In this document: piece by piece, positions 52,197 through 59,096 of the stretch
Position numbering within the stretch: the first letter of the stretch is position 1
Layout: every line of letters starts with the position of its first letter
NCBI RefSeq assembly: GCF_003601985.1
Contig: NZ_QZXA01000010.1
Span: forward strand, 62,001-126,000
DNA: 64,000 nt
From: Mesorhizobium jarvisii
GTDB lineage: Bacteria > Pseudomonadota > Alphaproteobacteria > Rhizobiales > Rhizobiaceae
Direction: 5' to 3'
Position numbers and translations under genes: made by a program
The notes under the pieces: model-generated
Told to the model about the DNA's origin: nothing
Databases searched by the model: none
Seen by the model: only the letters and a program-made list of their open reading frames with translations

Positions 52197-52688
52197 TTAG
52201 TAAGGCGAACGGCACTCCTGGCGCGGTCCGTAGTTCGGCTGGAATGTGTTGTCCGAAGCACGATAGCTGCGATAGCGGTCGTAGCACCACTGCACATGCG
52301 CATTGCCTTCGTGGACCCGGTTGTTCTCGCTGTTGACGATCGCACCCGTAATCAGCGCGCCCGTCGCGAAGGCCGCCAGCGGGAACCAGTTGTCGCCATG
52401 GCGACGATAGCCGCGATGGTACTCACGATAGCCGCGATGACCGTTCCAGTAGGCGCCGCCGTCGTTGTTCCGCGCAAAGTTGCGACGGACGCCGAAGTTG
52501 CGGTTGCCATGGCGGTTGTGACGCCATTGGAAATTCTGATCCCCGTTGCGGGCTTCAACGTTCAGGATATTGGATGAGGCCTCCGGTGCCTGCGGCACGA
52601 ACATCTGAGCGGCATTGGCTGGAATCGCGGCCGCTACAAACGAAACGGACAAAGTGGCCGCCAGCATACCCGATATGATCTTGTTCAT
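52197..52688 (-). CDS. BA14K family secreted protein
   Basis: The 163-residue product has a signal peptide (ending PANAAQM) and a long central region rich in His, Arg, Asn, Tyr and Gly (HRGYREYHRGYRRHGD), a short membrane-like stretch and the family end VQWCYDRYRSYRASDNTFQP. BA14K proteins of Brucella bind surface glycans and have been linked to virulence; a cell-surface role is likely here. ATG 52688 has AAGGAG at 6 nt. Confidence 0.87.
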   Translation of the reverse strand: MNKIISGMLAATLSVSFVAAAIPANAAQMFVPQAPEASSNILNVEARNGDQNFQWRHNRHGNRNFGVRRNFARNNDGGAYWNGHRGYREYHRGYRRHGDNWFPLAAFATGALITGAIVNSENNRVHEGNAHVQWCYDRYRSYRASDNTFQPNYGPRQECRSPY

Positions 52689-52924
52689 GATCTTCTCCTT
52701 GAAGGGTGGTTGACGTCCCTTGTGGCGAGACAACGGGCAGTATGGGGTAAGGTTCCTCGCTAAATCCCAAGTTGCTGATTTGTAATGTTTCTCCGGCCTC
52801 CCACCTAAGCCGGCGAGAGGTGATGCCAGTGCTTCGCCGGGGGCGTTGCGCCGTTGATCGAAGCAGGCAAGGTGCCACAGTGGGAATGCTTGCGAGGTCT
52901 GGCTTGCGGATGCTCTTTTTCCGG

Positions 52925-52953
52925 TTGACCGGTCGAGGCACTCTCCCTATGTT
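52925..52953 (+). promoter_or_regulatory. Promoter of the tRNA-Lys gene
   Basis: TTGACC (52925-52930) and TATGTT (52948-52953) are 17 nt apart and lie about 38 nt before the tRNA. The remaining part of the 302-nt gap back to the BA14K gene shows no further gene. Confidence 0.6.
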
Positions 52954-52990
52954 CCGCGCAATTTCGAGGGCCGCCCTTTCGCGCCCGCGG

Positions 52991-53066
52991 GAGCGCGTAG
53001 CTCAGCCGGTAGAGCAACTGACTTTTAATCAGTAGGTCTCGGGTTCGAACCCCGACGCGCTCACCA
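52991..53066 (+). tRNA. tRNA-Lys (anticodon UUU)
   Basis: The 76-nt cloverleaf has a 7-bp acceptor stem (GAGCGCG with CGCGCTC), a D-loop, the anticodon stem ACTGA/TCAGT around CTTTTAA (anticodon TTT at 53024-53026), a TTCGAAC T-loop and an encoded CCA end. The 3' half is a common target for integrases; an integrase lies 2.3 kb downstream. I did not find a second copy of the tRNA 3' end inside the window. Confidence 0.97.
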
Positions 53067-53193
53067 ACGTTTCACGTGAAATATCAAGCACTTGCGGTTT
53101 TGGCGAAAAGAACAGAGCCGGAACCTGTGCGACTTTTTCGACCCGTGCGACTTCAAAAGTCGCACGGGCGTTCCTGCGTTGTTCCCGACCGAT

Positions 53194-53400
53194 TCACGCG
53201 GCGAGGCGCAAGAGCAGCGACACGTCGCGGTTGGCGGCCGCGATCTTGTCGTGGGCGATGTAGCAAAGGCTGGTCGCCGAATGGCGCATCAGCTCGTGCT
53301 GGTGGTCCTCTACGTTTTCCGAAATGAAGATAAGAGCGTTCAGCAGATGGTCGATCTCGGCCAGCTGCTGGTCTATGCGATGCAACGGGTCTTCAGGCAC
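53194..53400 (-). CDS. Small helical protein of unknown function
   Basis: Read from GTG 53400, behind GGAAGGAAGAAGGAA, the product is 68 residues: PLHRIDQQLAEIDHLLNALI then FISENVEDHQHELMRHSA and KIAAANRDVSLLLRLAA. It has heptad-like Leu/Ile spacing, so a helical hairpin or coiled coil is likely. No family is recognised. Longer upstream frames to 53541 have no ribosome site. Its location just after the tRNA suggests element-borne cargo. Confidence 0.5.
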   Translation of the reverse strand: MPEDPLHRIDQQLAEIDHLLNALIFISENVEDHQHELMRHSATSLCYIAHDKIAAANRDVSLLLRLAA

Positions 53401-53592
53401 TTCCTTCTTCCTTCCTGTCTCATGACGATCCCTACCGTCTTCAAGCGGCTTGGCCGTCACTTCACGGCTTCGTGATCGCAGGGTCAACGATACCGGCGGC
53501 TTTAGACAACATCGTTGTGGACAGTTGTGGATAGCGGGCAAGGCCGGCGGCGCCGCAACCTAATCTCAATCCCTCTGCCGGGCTTCGAATAG

Positions 53593-54345
53593 CTAGGCTC
53601 GCCCGCGCATCACTTCCGCAACCTTATCGGCATAAGCCTTCGACCAGATTGCGCCGCGAGATTGATTGAGCGCGCGAATTGTCAGGTCGCTTAGCGGATC
53701 GATCGGCCCCGGCTCCTGAAGCATATCTAATCCTCGTCGCCAGAAAGCACTTTGCCGTAGCAACCCCGCAATCAAGTCAGCGGCTTGAAGTGGTATCGAA
53801 TCCCAGGAGACGCCGCCCTTCATGAAGATATTGAAACCGGGGTGGCCGGTGTCCCTACACCAAGCGTCATGAACGCGCACAACACCTTCGCGTTTTCCGC
53901 CCCAATCGTTGTCGAATACGACAACGATTGGGGCATTGTCGAAGGTAAGCCGCACGTCGTCTGCCAGCACCCCGAATAGGAGATAGAGGCAGGCGGCTTC
54001 GCGTGTTGGCAGAACCTCGCGGAATGCGGCATGATAGCCGAAGTCGCTCCAATCGGTGTCCTTCATTGAAGCGGTCACGGATCTAAGGTTCGACTGCGCA
54101 AGTATCCCAGCGAACGGTGTGATGACATCCACCCAGTCGTTGAACCGATGTTTGATGTCTTTCAGGTGGAAGTCCGCAATGCGAGCCACACCAAGCGCGT
54201 TGTTCCAACGTTCCTCGATGCCCAACCAGGCAGTTTCGTTTCCCAAGTAGCCGGCGACAGTGGTAATACCGGCCGGCTGGTCTTTGGAACTATCGAATGC
54301 AGCTCGAATAATGGCCATGACACTGGTGATCCCAAGACGACCCAA
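53593..54345 (-). CDS. DUF3800-like protein
   Basis: The 250-residue product resembles DUF3800 proteins, which have an RNase H-like fold. AAFDSSKDQPAGITTVAGYLG (split over residues 15-36) replaces the usual DESG opening; the later blocks WLGIEERWNNALG, IADFHLKDIKH and the C-terminal LQAADLIAGLLRQ are in family order. DUF3800 genes are often in defence islands and mobile elements. TTG 54345 follows AGGAGACGGC; ATG 54318 is another start. A perfect 36-nt hairpin lies inside (53899-53934). Confidence 0.65.
   Translation of the reverse strand: MGRLGITSVMAIIRAAFDSSKDQPAGITTVAGYLGNETAWLGIEERWNNALGVARIADFHLKDIKHRFNDWVDVITPFAGILAQSNLRSVTASMKDTDWSDFGYHAAFREVLPTREAACLYLLFGVLADDVRLTFDNAPIVVVFDNDWGGKREGVVRVHDAWCRDTGHPGFNIFMKGGVSWDSIPLQAADLIAGLLRQSAFWRRGLDMLQEPGPIDPLSDLTIRALNQSRGAIWSKAYADKVAEVMRGRA
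53899..53934. repeat. Perfect 16-bp inverted repeat inside the DUF3800-like gene
   Basis: Bases 53899-53914 (GCCCCAATCGTTGTCG) pair with 53919-53934 without mismatch around AATA. The hairpin lies entirely in the coding sequence, at residues that read APIVVVFDNDWG. Confidence 0.9.
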
Positions 54346-54561
54346 GCCGTCTCCTATACTGAAGAAGCTTCATCGCTTACCCGCCTTCCGCCCAGCGTAT
54401 CGGGGGGGTAGGCGAAGTACAATACCAGGTCGCACGACCTGCCTAGTAAAGTTGTGCCAATGACGAAGCGCGCGCTGCCGGCGAGCGAAGGCAAGACAAA
54501 AAATCCGATTCGCTAAAGTAGAGGAAATATGCTTCCCTCCTGACAACTTTGGAGGGGGCGT

Positions 54562-54960
54562 ATGAGGCGGATTTGGCTAACAGCCTGTGCAACATTGTTG
54601 GGCATCGGCGCTTGCTTCGGAGAAGAGGGAGTGAAGGCCGTCTTTCTACCCGGCACGTCAAGCGAACCGGCAAAAGTTCTCTTCACTGAAACCAAAATGC
54701 TTGCGGAGGTTATTAGTGTTTTTAATGGCCAACCACCGCCAAATTGCCCTGATGGGTCTTTTTGGACAAAAGACCAAAACTCGCTTGTCAGCTGCAAAGA
54801 TGGTGTAACGTTTAAGCTTGCGCCGTTGAACCCCAGTGACAAATACTACGACCTATATTCCCGCCTCGATGCCATGAAGCTGCAGAAGATTAAGGGCGGC
54901 ACAGAAACAGACGAGAATCCTCCTATGAGGTCAGATCAGAAAAAGGGCGTCAAGCCATGA
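54562..54960 (+). CDS. Secreted protein of unknown function (cargo pair, first gene)
   Basis: The 132-residue product has a signal peptide (MRRIWLTACATLLGIGACFG); a cysteine in GACFG could also suggest a lipoprotein but the lipobox is poor. The mature part has two cysteines (PPPNCPDGSF, LVSCKDGVTF) and a basic tail. It overlaps the following membrane-protein gene by 4 nt (ATGA). Codon use and GC are lower than in the chromosome, pointing to acquisition from elsewhere. No family is recognised. Confidence 0.6.
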   Translation: MRRIWLTACATLLGIGACFGEEGVKAVFLPGTSSEPAKVLFTETKMLAEVISVFNGQPPPNCPDGSFWTKDQNSLVSCKDGVTFKLAPLNPSDKYYDLYSRLDAMKLQKIKGGTETDENPPMRSDQKKGVKP

Positions 54961-55370
54961 CCGAAAATAGCAGCCGGCCAGCCGAGGATGAGCTGGAAGC
55001 TAAAAGGAAACGCAGATTTGACTTCAAAGAGAAAGTTACTACGAAGATTAGCGATATCGTTAGATTTATAGGTCTTGGTCTAATTGCCGTATTCTATACG
55101 ATTAAGAACGGAGCTGCCTATAAAGGTTTTTCCCCTGCCCAATATCTTATCTTGTATATTGTCGGTATTTCAGGGGTTATTTCAATATTTCTCGACTATA
55201 TTCAATATAATGCAAATTACTACAGCGTCGACACTGCGCTTAAAAAAGAAAATTTGAACTACGAAAAAGAATCCTTCTCTTATCGCACAGCTGAATTTGC
55301 CTTCAGGTGGAAAAGGCATGTGACTACGTTTGGTGCAGCAGCCCTCATTGTTCTAGTTCTCCTTACTTGA
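54957..55370 (+). CDS. Membrane protein of unknown function (cargo pair, second gene)
   Basis: The 137-residue product has a charged N-terminus (RPAEDELEAKRKRRFDFKEK), two central hydrophobic helices (IGLGLIAVFYTI and LILYIVGISGVISIFLDYI), a Tyr/Asn-rich loop and a third helix at the C-terminus. The arrangement resembles small toxin or effector membrane proteins only loosely. It is AT-rich compared with the chromosome and coupled to the secreted-protein gene. It ends 32 nt before the convergent integrase gene. Confidence 0.6.
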   Translation: MTENSSRPAEDELEAKRKRRFDFKEKVTTKISDIVRFIGLGLIAVFYTIKNGAAYKGFSPAQYLILYIVGISGVISIFLDYIQYNANYYSVDTALKKENLNYEKESFSYRTAEFAFRWKRHVTTFGAAALIVLVLLT

Positions 55371-55402
55371 GTTTTTCGCTGACAGATTTGGGCCTTCGTG
55401 GG

Positions 55403-56734
55403 TCAGAGCCCAAACTCCGTTTCGCCGTCGGCCTCGTACCACGCCACCATCTTCCTGATGGCAGCGTCGGCCATTTCCGGGTGCACGGCCAGATAGTGTT
55501 TCAGCACCCGCGTGGCGCTGGACAGGCTGTGGCCGGTGATGGCGCAGATTTCGGGGATGGTGCAGCCGGCCAGCGCCAGCCATGTCACCGCCGTGTCGCG
55601 CAGGTCGGGCTCGACGAAATCGGCCAGCGTCTTGCAGGGCTTTATCAGCCAGTCGACGCCGTTGTCGGCGCGGATGCCGGCGACGGCAATGTCGCGCACG
55701 CGGGCAAAGACGTGGCTGTAGTGCTGGCCCTCGAATGGCCGCCAGAAACACTTGCCGTAGCGCTTGTCGAAATGCTCGTTGAGGATAACGCGCTTGAAGC
55801 GGCGCTCGATCGCCGGCCGCTGGTCGGGATCGGCGCCGAGCAGCGCTTCGGCCTTGGCGGCGCGGCGTCGCTCGGCCGAGGCCGCAAGCCGGCGTTCCAG
55901 TTCGGGCGCTTCCAGCACGGCGACGATGGCGCCTGTCTTGGCCTGGCGGAAATGGCGGCGGCCCTTGATCAGGCCGAAGTCTTCCAGCGCCAGCCGATCG
56001 CCCTGGCGCTGGCCGCTCCACACGCCCAGCATGGTCATGTCGCCGCATTCCGGCACGCCGATATGGTCGGCGACGGCAACCAGCGTCTCGATCTCGGTGC
56101 GGGTGCCGAAGCGGATGCGCGGCGGCGGCGTTGCCATCTGCAGATCCTGCGCCGGGTTGACGCCCATGTTTTCGCGGAATGTGAACTTGCCGCGCCGCTT
56201 GCCCCAGCCGAGCGCGATCGACAGCGTGGCGATGGCGCCGCGCGCGGTGGAAATGCCGCGCCTGGCGACCAGTTCTTCATAGAGGCCGAACAGCACGGGC
56301 TGCGACAGGGCGTCGACGGGCGAGGCCCAAAGCGTTGGGTCGAACTCCTCGACGACGCGCAGCTTCTGCTTGTAGTCAACCACTGTCTTTGGCGCGTAGA
56401 CGATCTTTTCCGCTACCTGCCGGCGCAGCTCGCCCTTGTCGGTGGGGAGCTGGAACTTGCGCGACTTCCGCCAGTCCTCGCCGAGCTGGGCGACCGTGTA
56501 GAATTTCGCGGTGCGCGCCGGCGCCGGCCTGGTGACGCCCTTTGCCTGTTTGGCGGCCTTCTCGAGTGCCTTGCTGAACGCGTCCGACCAATCCACGGCC
56601 TCGCCGCGGCTAAACCAGCGGCCGTCCTCGTGGCGAAGATCCTTGCCGGTGTGGCCGGCCTCGCGCAGGGTCTTGCTCGGCTGGAAGCGCGGCCGGCCGT
56701 CGCGCCATGACACGTGCTTGATGTTGATCGGCAT
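55403..56734 (-). CDS. Tyrosine-type site-specific integrase
   Basis: The 443-residue protein catalyses recombination between element and host attachment sites. An N-terminal arm-binding region and a core-binding domain (PTLWASPVDALSQPVLFGLY) lead to a catalytic domain with a first arginine in VWSGQRQGDRLAL, a second in VEPDLRDTAVTWLALAG, then EICAITGHSLSSATRVLKHY with the histidine and the final tyrosine. The second motif is LRDTA where LRRTF or HxxR is common. Its 3' end points toward tRNA-Lys. Confidence 0.9.
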   Translation of the reverse strand: MPINIKHVSWRDGRPRFQPSKTLREAGHTGKDLRHEDGRWFSRGEAVDWSDAFSKALEKAAKQAKGVTRPAPARTAKFYTVAQLGEDWRKSRKFQLPTDKGELRRQVAEKIVYAPKTVVDYKQKLRVVEEFDPTLWASPVDALSQPVLFGLYEELVARRGISTARGAIATLSIALGWGKRRGKFTFRENMGVNPAQDLQMATPPPRIRFGTRTEIETLVAVADHIGVPECGDMTMLGVWSGQRQGDRLALEDFGLIKGRRHFRQAKTGAIVAVLEAPELERRLAASAERRRAAKAEALLGADPDQRPAIERRFKRVILNEHFDKRYGKCFWRPFEGQHYSHVFARVRDIAVAGIRADNGVDWLIKPCKTLADFVEPDLRDTAVTWLALAGCTIPEICAITGHSLSSATRVLKHYLAVHPEMADAAIRKMVAWYEADGETEFGL

Positions 56735-56790
56735 CGGGTGGCTCCGTTGATGCTTTGCGCGCGAGGGTGAATCGCTTCGCCGGACTTGTC

Positions 56791-56829
56791 AAAAAAATTG
56801 CCGGGGCGCCATTCACGGCCACCCCGGCA
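56791..56829 (-). terminator. Terminator between the small-gene operon and the integrase
   Basis: Read leftward, TGCCGGGG (56829-56822) pairs with CCCCGGCA (56806-56799), followed by ATTTTTTT. It would stop transcription from the small-gene operon, leaving the integrase gene (start 56734) to a promoter of its own; TTGACA occurs at 56792-56787 read leftward. Confidence 0.75.
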
Positions 56830-56873
56830 GCTGCGCCCCTACCGACGTTCGTCAGGGCGGTTCGAGAATTCAG

Positions 56874-56945
56874 GCCCGGCGGGTACGCTGGCGGGAGGGT
56901 TGCCATCCCGCCGGGCTTGCCGGCCGCGTGGGGGAACGCGGCCGG
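56874..56945. repeat. Two adjacent perfect inverted repeats
   Basis: GCCCGGCGGG (56874-56883) pairs with 56907-56916, and CCGGCCGCGT (56920-56929) pairs with 56936-56945. Together with the terminator they fill the gap between the 49-residue gene and the integrase gene. There is no T run after either. Confidence 0.75.
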
Positions 56946-56950
56946 CGGGG

Positions 56951-57100
56951 TCAGCGATCGTCCTTGACGTCGAAACCGAAGCACTTCGGGCGCGGCATGA
57001 GCCAGCCGAGCAAGGTGACCGCGCCGGCGAGGCCGAGCGCGCAGACGGCGCCGAGGCCGACCATGAGCCAGTAAGCGTTGGTGACGGTGTCTTCACTCAT
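56951..57100 (-). CDS. Small membrane protein, 49 residues
   Basis: The frame has a short N-terminus, one long membrane helix (WLMVGLGAVCALGLAGAVTL) and a charged tail (PRPKCFGFDVKDDR). It overlaps the previous gene by 4 nt (ATGA), so it is the last of four coupled small genes. Small one-helix proteins are common in phage early regions; the function is unknown. Confidence 0.6.
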   Translation of the reverse strand: MSEDTVTNAYWLMVGLGAVCALGLAGAVTLLGWLMPRPKCFGFDVKDDR

Positions 57101-57318
57101 GTCAGGGCCTCCAGCCATGCTTCGGTGTTGATCGTCGCAACGCCCTTCTGGCCGGGGCCGTGCACAACCGTCAGCAGGCCTTTGCGCTCCAGCGCGTCGA
57201 TCGTGTTGCTGTTCCAGCCGTGCGCGCGGCCTTCAAGCGTCCAGCCACCACGACCGCGCACCAGCGGGCCGCATTGGGCATCAGACATTGCTGCCAGTTC
57301 CGTGCCGGAAAGCTTCAC
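57097..57318 (-). CDS. Small winged-helix-like protein, 73 residues
   Basis: The product MKLSGTELAAMSDAQCGPLV is followed by WNSNTIDALERKGLLTVVHG, a helix and turn like a MarR- or restriction-system recognition region, and ends TINTEAWLEALT. Part of the family pattern (a helix, then a glycine-rich turn, then a strand) is shared with the neighbouring upstream gene. It is coupled by ATGA overlaps at both ends. The role is unknown. Confidence 0.6.
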   Translation of the reverse strand: MKLSGTELAAMSDAQCGPLVRGRGGWTLEGRAHGWNSNTIDALERKGLLTVVHGPGQKGVATINTEAWLEALT

Positions 57319-57584
57319 GTGCGTTTCCTCGCGCGTTGTTCCATGACGGCATGGAGGTTGAGGCCGGAGCCGGTCAGCACCGGGCAGGACATGCCCGACG
57401 TGTCGAGGCGCACCAGGCCGAGGGCGAGCAGAGAACGCACGATGTCGAGGCTGACGCTGGCCGGCGGCTTGCCGTAGCCATTGGGCCGGCGATAGAGGCG
57501 GTGTAGCTTGATGAGGTTGACGGCGCGCCGCTGCTGCGAAGACAGCATCGACGGATCAACCTGAGCGGCGGCAAGTGCCGTCAT
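57315..57584 (-). CDS. Small helix-turn-helix-like protein, 89 residues
   Basis: The product has a basic helical middle (LSSQQRRAVNLIKLHRLYRR) and a segment SVSLDIVRSLLALGLVRLDT, then a strand turn. The same kind of winged-helix layout is seen in the next gene, so the two may be relatives. ATG 57584 overlaps the upstream gene by 4 nt. It is part of the operator-controlled leftward cluster. Function is unknown. Confidence 0.6.
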   Translation of the reverse strand: MTALAAAQVDPSMLSSQQRRAVNLIKLHRLYRRPNGYGKPPASVSLDIVRSLLALGLVRLDTSGMSCPVLTGSGLNLHAVMEQRARKRT

Positions 57585-57862
57585 TGGTTCACTCCATAGC
57601 GTTGACGAAGGGCGTCGGCGGCGGCGCTGACGGCGTCGACGGCCTGCCCGTTCTGGTTGGCGGGCAAAGGCGCGGGCACGAACTGCCCGGCCGTACGCAG
57701 CCACACTTCGACAGCCCGGCGCGGCCATACCCAGCCGGTCGGGATTTTTCGCGGGAAGCCTTCGCGCTGATGAAGCTTCAGCCAGTTGCGCATGAGCCAC
57801 GGCACCGGCCGGCCGATCGCCTGGGCGACCTCTTCAAGCGGCGCGATTTCGTCGGTGAGCAT
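57581..57862 (-). CDS. Excisionase/AlpA-like DNA-binding protein
   Basis: Read from ATG 57862, with GAGG at 8 nt, the product is 93 residues. PLEEVAQAIGRPVPWLMRNW is a helix-turn-helix, and FPRKIPTGWVWPRRAVEVWL is the wing and closing helix of AlpA/excisionase-type proteins. Gene order (first in a leftward operon near the integrase, under the repressor operator) fits an excisionase. ATG 57922 is an alternative, but it would overlap the promoter. Confidence 0.65.
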   Translation of the reverse strand: MLTDEIAPLEEVAQAIGRPVPWLMRNWLKLHQREGFPRKIPTGWVWPRRAVEVWLRTAGQFVPAPLPANQNGQAVDAVSAAADALRQRYGVNQ

Positions 57863-57896
57863 TTCTGGGGCCTCGCGATGAGTCGCGACATGTATC

Positions 57897-57919
57897 CCGC
57901 ATTTATGCGGTATCGTCAA
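57897..57919 (-). promoter_or_regulatory. Leftward promoter with phage operator (site 1)
   Basis: Read leftward the sequence is TTGACG (57919-57914), three bases, then CCGCATAAATGCGG (57910-57897), an inverted repeat. GATACA follows at 17-nt spacing from TTGACG. It lies 35 nt before the excisionase-like gene. The operator differs by one base from site 2 at 59061-59074. Confidence 0.75.
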
Positions 57920-58000
57920 CATAGACCCGCAGAATTATGCCGCGCGCGCCGCAGCGGTCGCGCTGGCGTGCGGGGCGAGTCGCGTGGGAAGATGCGGCCC

Positions 58001-58264
58001 ATGAGGGAAATATTGCTATTTATGATCGACGGCCCGGCCCACCTGCTGGGCGCCCTGATTGGTCAGTTCTGGGCGATTGGCGCGCTCGCTGTCAGCGGCT
58101 GGCTAGGATACTGCGCCTGGCGGCTTACGGGGCCAGACGGGCGGCCACGCATGGCGAAGGCGGCCGCCGTGGTCGTTTTCATCTACGCCGGCCTCGTGAC
58201 CTTTCAGGCAGAGAAATGGACCGCCCTTTCCATGCTTGAGCATTATCACGGCGAAGATGATTGA
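58001..58264 (+). CDS. Small membrane protein, 87 residues
   Basis: The product has two to three membrane helices (PAHLLGALIGQFWAIGALAV, AKAAAVVVFIYAGLVTFQAE) and an acidic tail ending HYHGEDD. It is divergent from the excisionase-like gene and ends directly before the repeat array. GGAAG precedes ATG 58001 at 9 nt; an ATG at 57992 is another option. No family is recognised; superinfection-exclusion proteins have this size and form, but this is only a possibility. Confidence 0.6.
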   Translation: MREILLFMIDGPAHLLGALIGQFWAIGALAVSGWLGYCAWRLTGPDGRPRMAKAAAVVVFIYAGLVTFQAEKWTALSMLEHYHGEDD

Positions 58265-58269
58265 TCTGC

Positions 58270-58390
58270 AAAAGCCATGGCTTTTGTCAGGTGCGCGATT
58301 CGCGGAAAGCCATGGCTTTTGTCAGGTGCGCGATTCGCAAAAATCCATGGCTTTTGTCAGGTGCGGCGGGCCATGGCTTTTGTCAGGTGC
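58270..58390. repeat. Array of four CCATGGCTTTTGTCAGGTGC repeats
   Basis: Four copies of the 20-nt unit begin at 58275, 58310, 58345 and 58371, so the period is 35, 35 and 26. Copies 1 and 2 extend to the palindrome AAAGCCATGGCTTT (16 bp in copy 1, AAAAGCCATGGCTTTT), and copies 1-2 share a further GCGATTCGC. The array fills the gap between the convergent membrane-protein and repressor genes, and its last base is the first base of the repressor's stop codon. Confidence 0.92.
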
Positions 58391-59001
58391 TATTGCCGAG
58401 GGCGTACCAGGCCGTCGATCACGCCCTTGATGACGACGTCCTGATCATCGACCGGCACCGGTTTGCTGGTGGTGCCGGAATTGGTCAGCAAGTAAGGCGG
58501 CTCATAGACGCGGAAGACGGTTTCGGCCTTGCCGAGCTGCCATTGGTAGAGCTGCGCGCAGACGATGTCCTTGGGGCGCGGCTGCAGGTTCATGTCGACG
58601 ATCAGGATATCGCCCGGCAAGATCCCGCTCATTTCCAGAACGCGCGAGCGCATCACCCACGGGTCGCGGCCGTTACGGCCACGGCATAACTCGCGCACGG
58701 CGCGGTCGAGGTTCGACCCGATCGCGTCGGTTTCCTTGTTGAAAACGTAAGGCGTCGCTTCCGGCTCGCCGAACCCGCCGCCGCTGCGCGGTGGGAATTC
58801 CATCGGCTGCAGGCCGGCAATTTCGCCAATCTTCGCCATGGTGCGGCCGGACAGCATGTGCGGCCAGGCGGGATCGTTCAGCGGCTTCTGAATGGTCGAC
58901 GGCGCCATTTTGGCGCGGGTCGCCAGCTCATTGGGCGAAATGCCGAGGTGCGCCATTACGGCGCGAACCCAGGCAAGCTGCTGTTCCTTGGGGGTCACCA
59001 T
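58390..59001 (-). CDS. CI/LexA-like phage repressor
   Basis: The 203-residue product has an N-terminal helix-turn-helix (MAHLGISPNELATRAKMAPS, TIQKPLNDPAW) and a C-terminal S24-like part (VLEMSGILPGDILIVDMNLQ, then RPKDIVCAQLYQW). The S24 serine is possible at MSGIL, but the expected catalytic lysine is not evident, so self-cleavage is doubtful. ATG 59001 begins MVTPKEQQLAWVRAVMAHLG. Two operators of one type (57897 and 59061) mark its likely targets. The repeat array begins at its stop codon. Confidence 0.82.
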   Translation of the reverse strand: MVTPKEQQLAWVRAVMAHLGISPNELATRAKMAPSTIQKPLNDPAWPHMLSGRTMAKIGEIAGLQPMEFPPRSGGGFGEPEATPYVFNKETDAIGSNLDRAVRELCRGRNGRDPWVMRSRVLEMSGILPGDILIVDMNLQPRPKDIVCAQLYQWQLGKAETVFRVYEPPYLLTNSGTTSKPVPVDDQDVVIKGVIDGLVRPRQ

Positions 59002-59052
59002 GACCCGCAAGTTAGCGGCAGGGGATGCGGCACTCCTATACACAGCTACACC

Positions 59053-59074
59053 TTGACGTGCCGCACAAATGCGG
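59053..59074 (+). promoter_or_regulatory. Early rightward promoter with phage operator (site 2)
   Basis: TTGACG (59053-59058) is followed after two bases by CCGCACAAATGCGG (59061-59074). The operator sits between -35 and a weak -10 near 59075-59081, so a bound repressor would block it. It lies between the repressor gene and the Cro-like gene. Confidence 0.75.
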
Positions 59075-59096
59075 GACAGTTCCGCAGTTAAAGCAC

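Noticed and set aside
52197..52688. His/Arg/Tyr-rich repeats as a metal-binding or prion-like protein
   Set aside because: The composition is normal for BA14K-family proteins, and the C-terminal family motif is clear.
55307..56710. 467-codon frame antisense to the integrase
   Set aside because: The integrase catalytic motifs are on the other strand; this frame is low in information and lacks a family.
58270..58390. Possible CRISPR array from regularly spaced 20-nt repeats
   Set aside because: Spacers are 15, 15 and 6 nt, the first two nearly identical, and no cas genes are present. It is a short repeat array in a phage junction.
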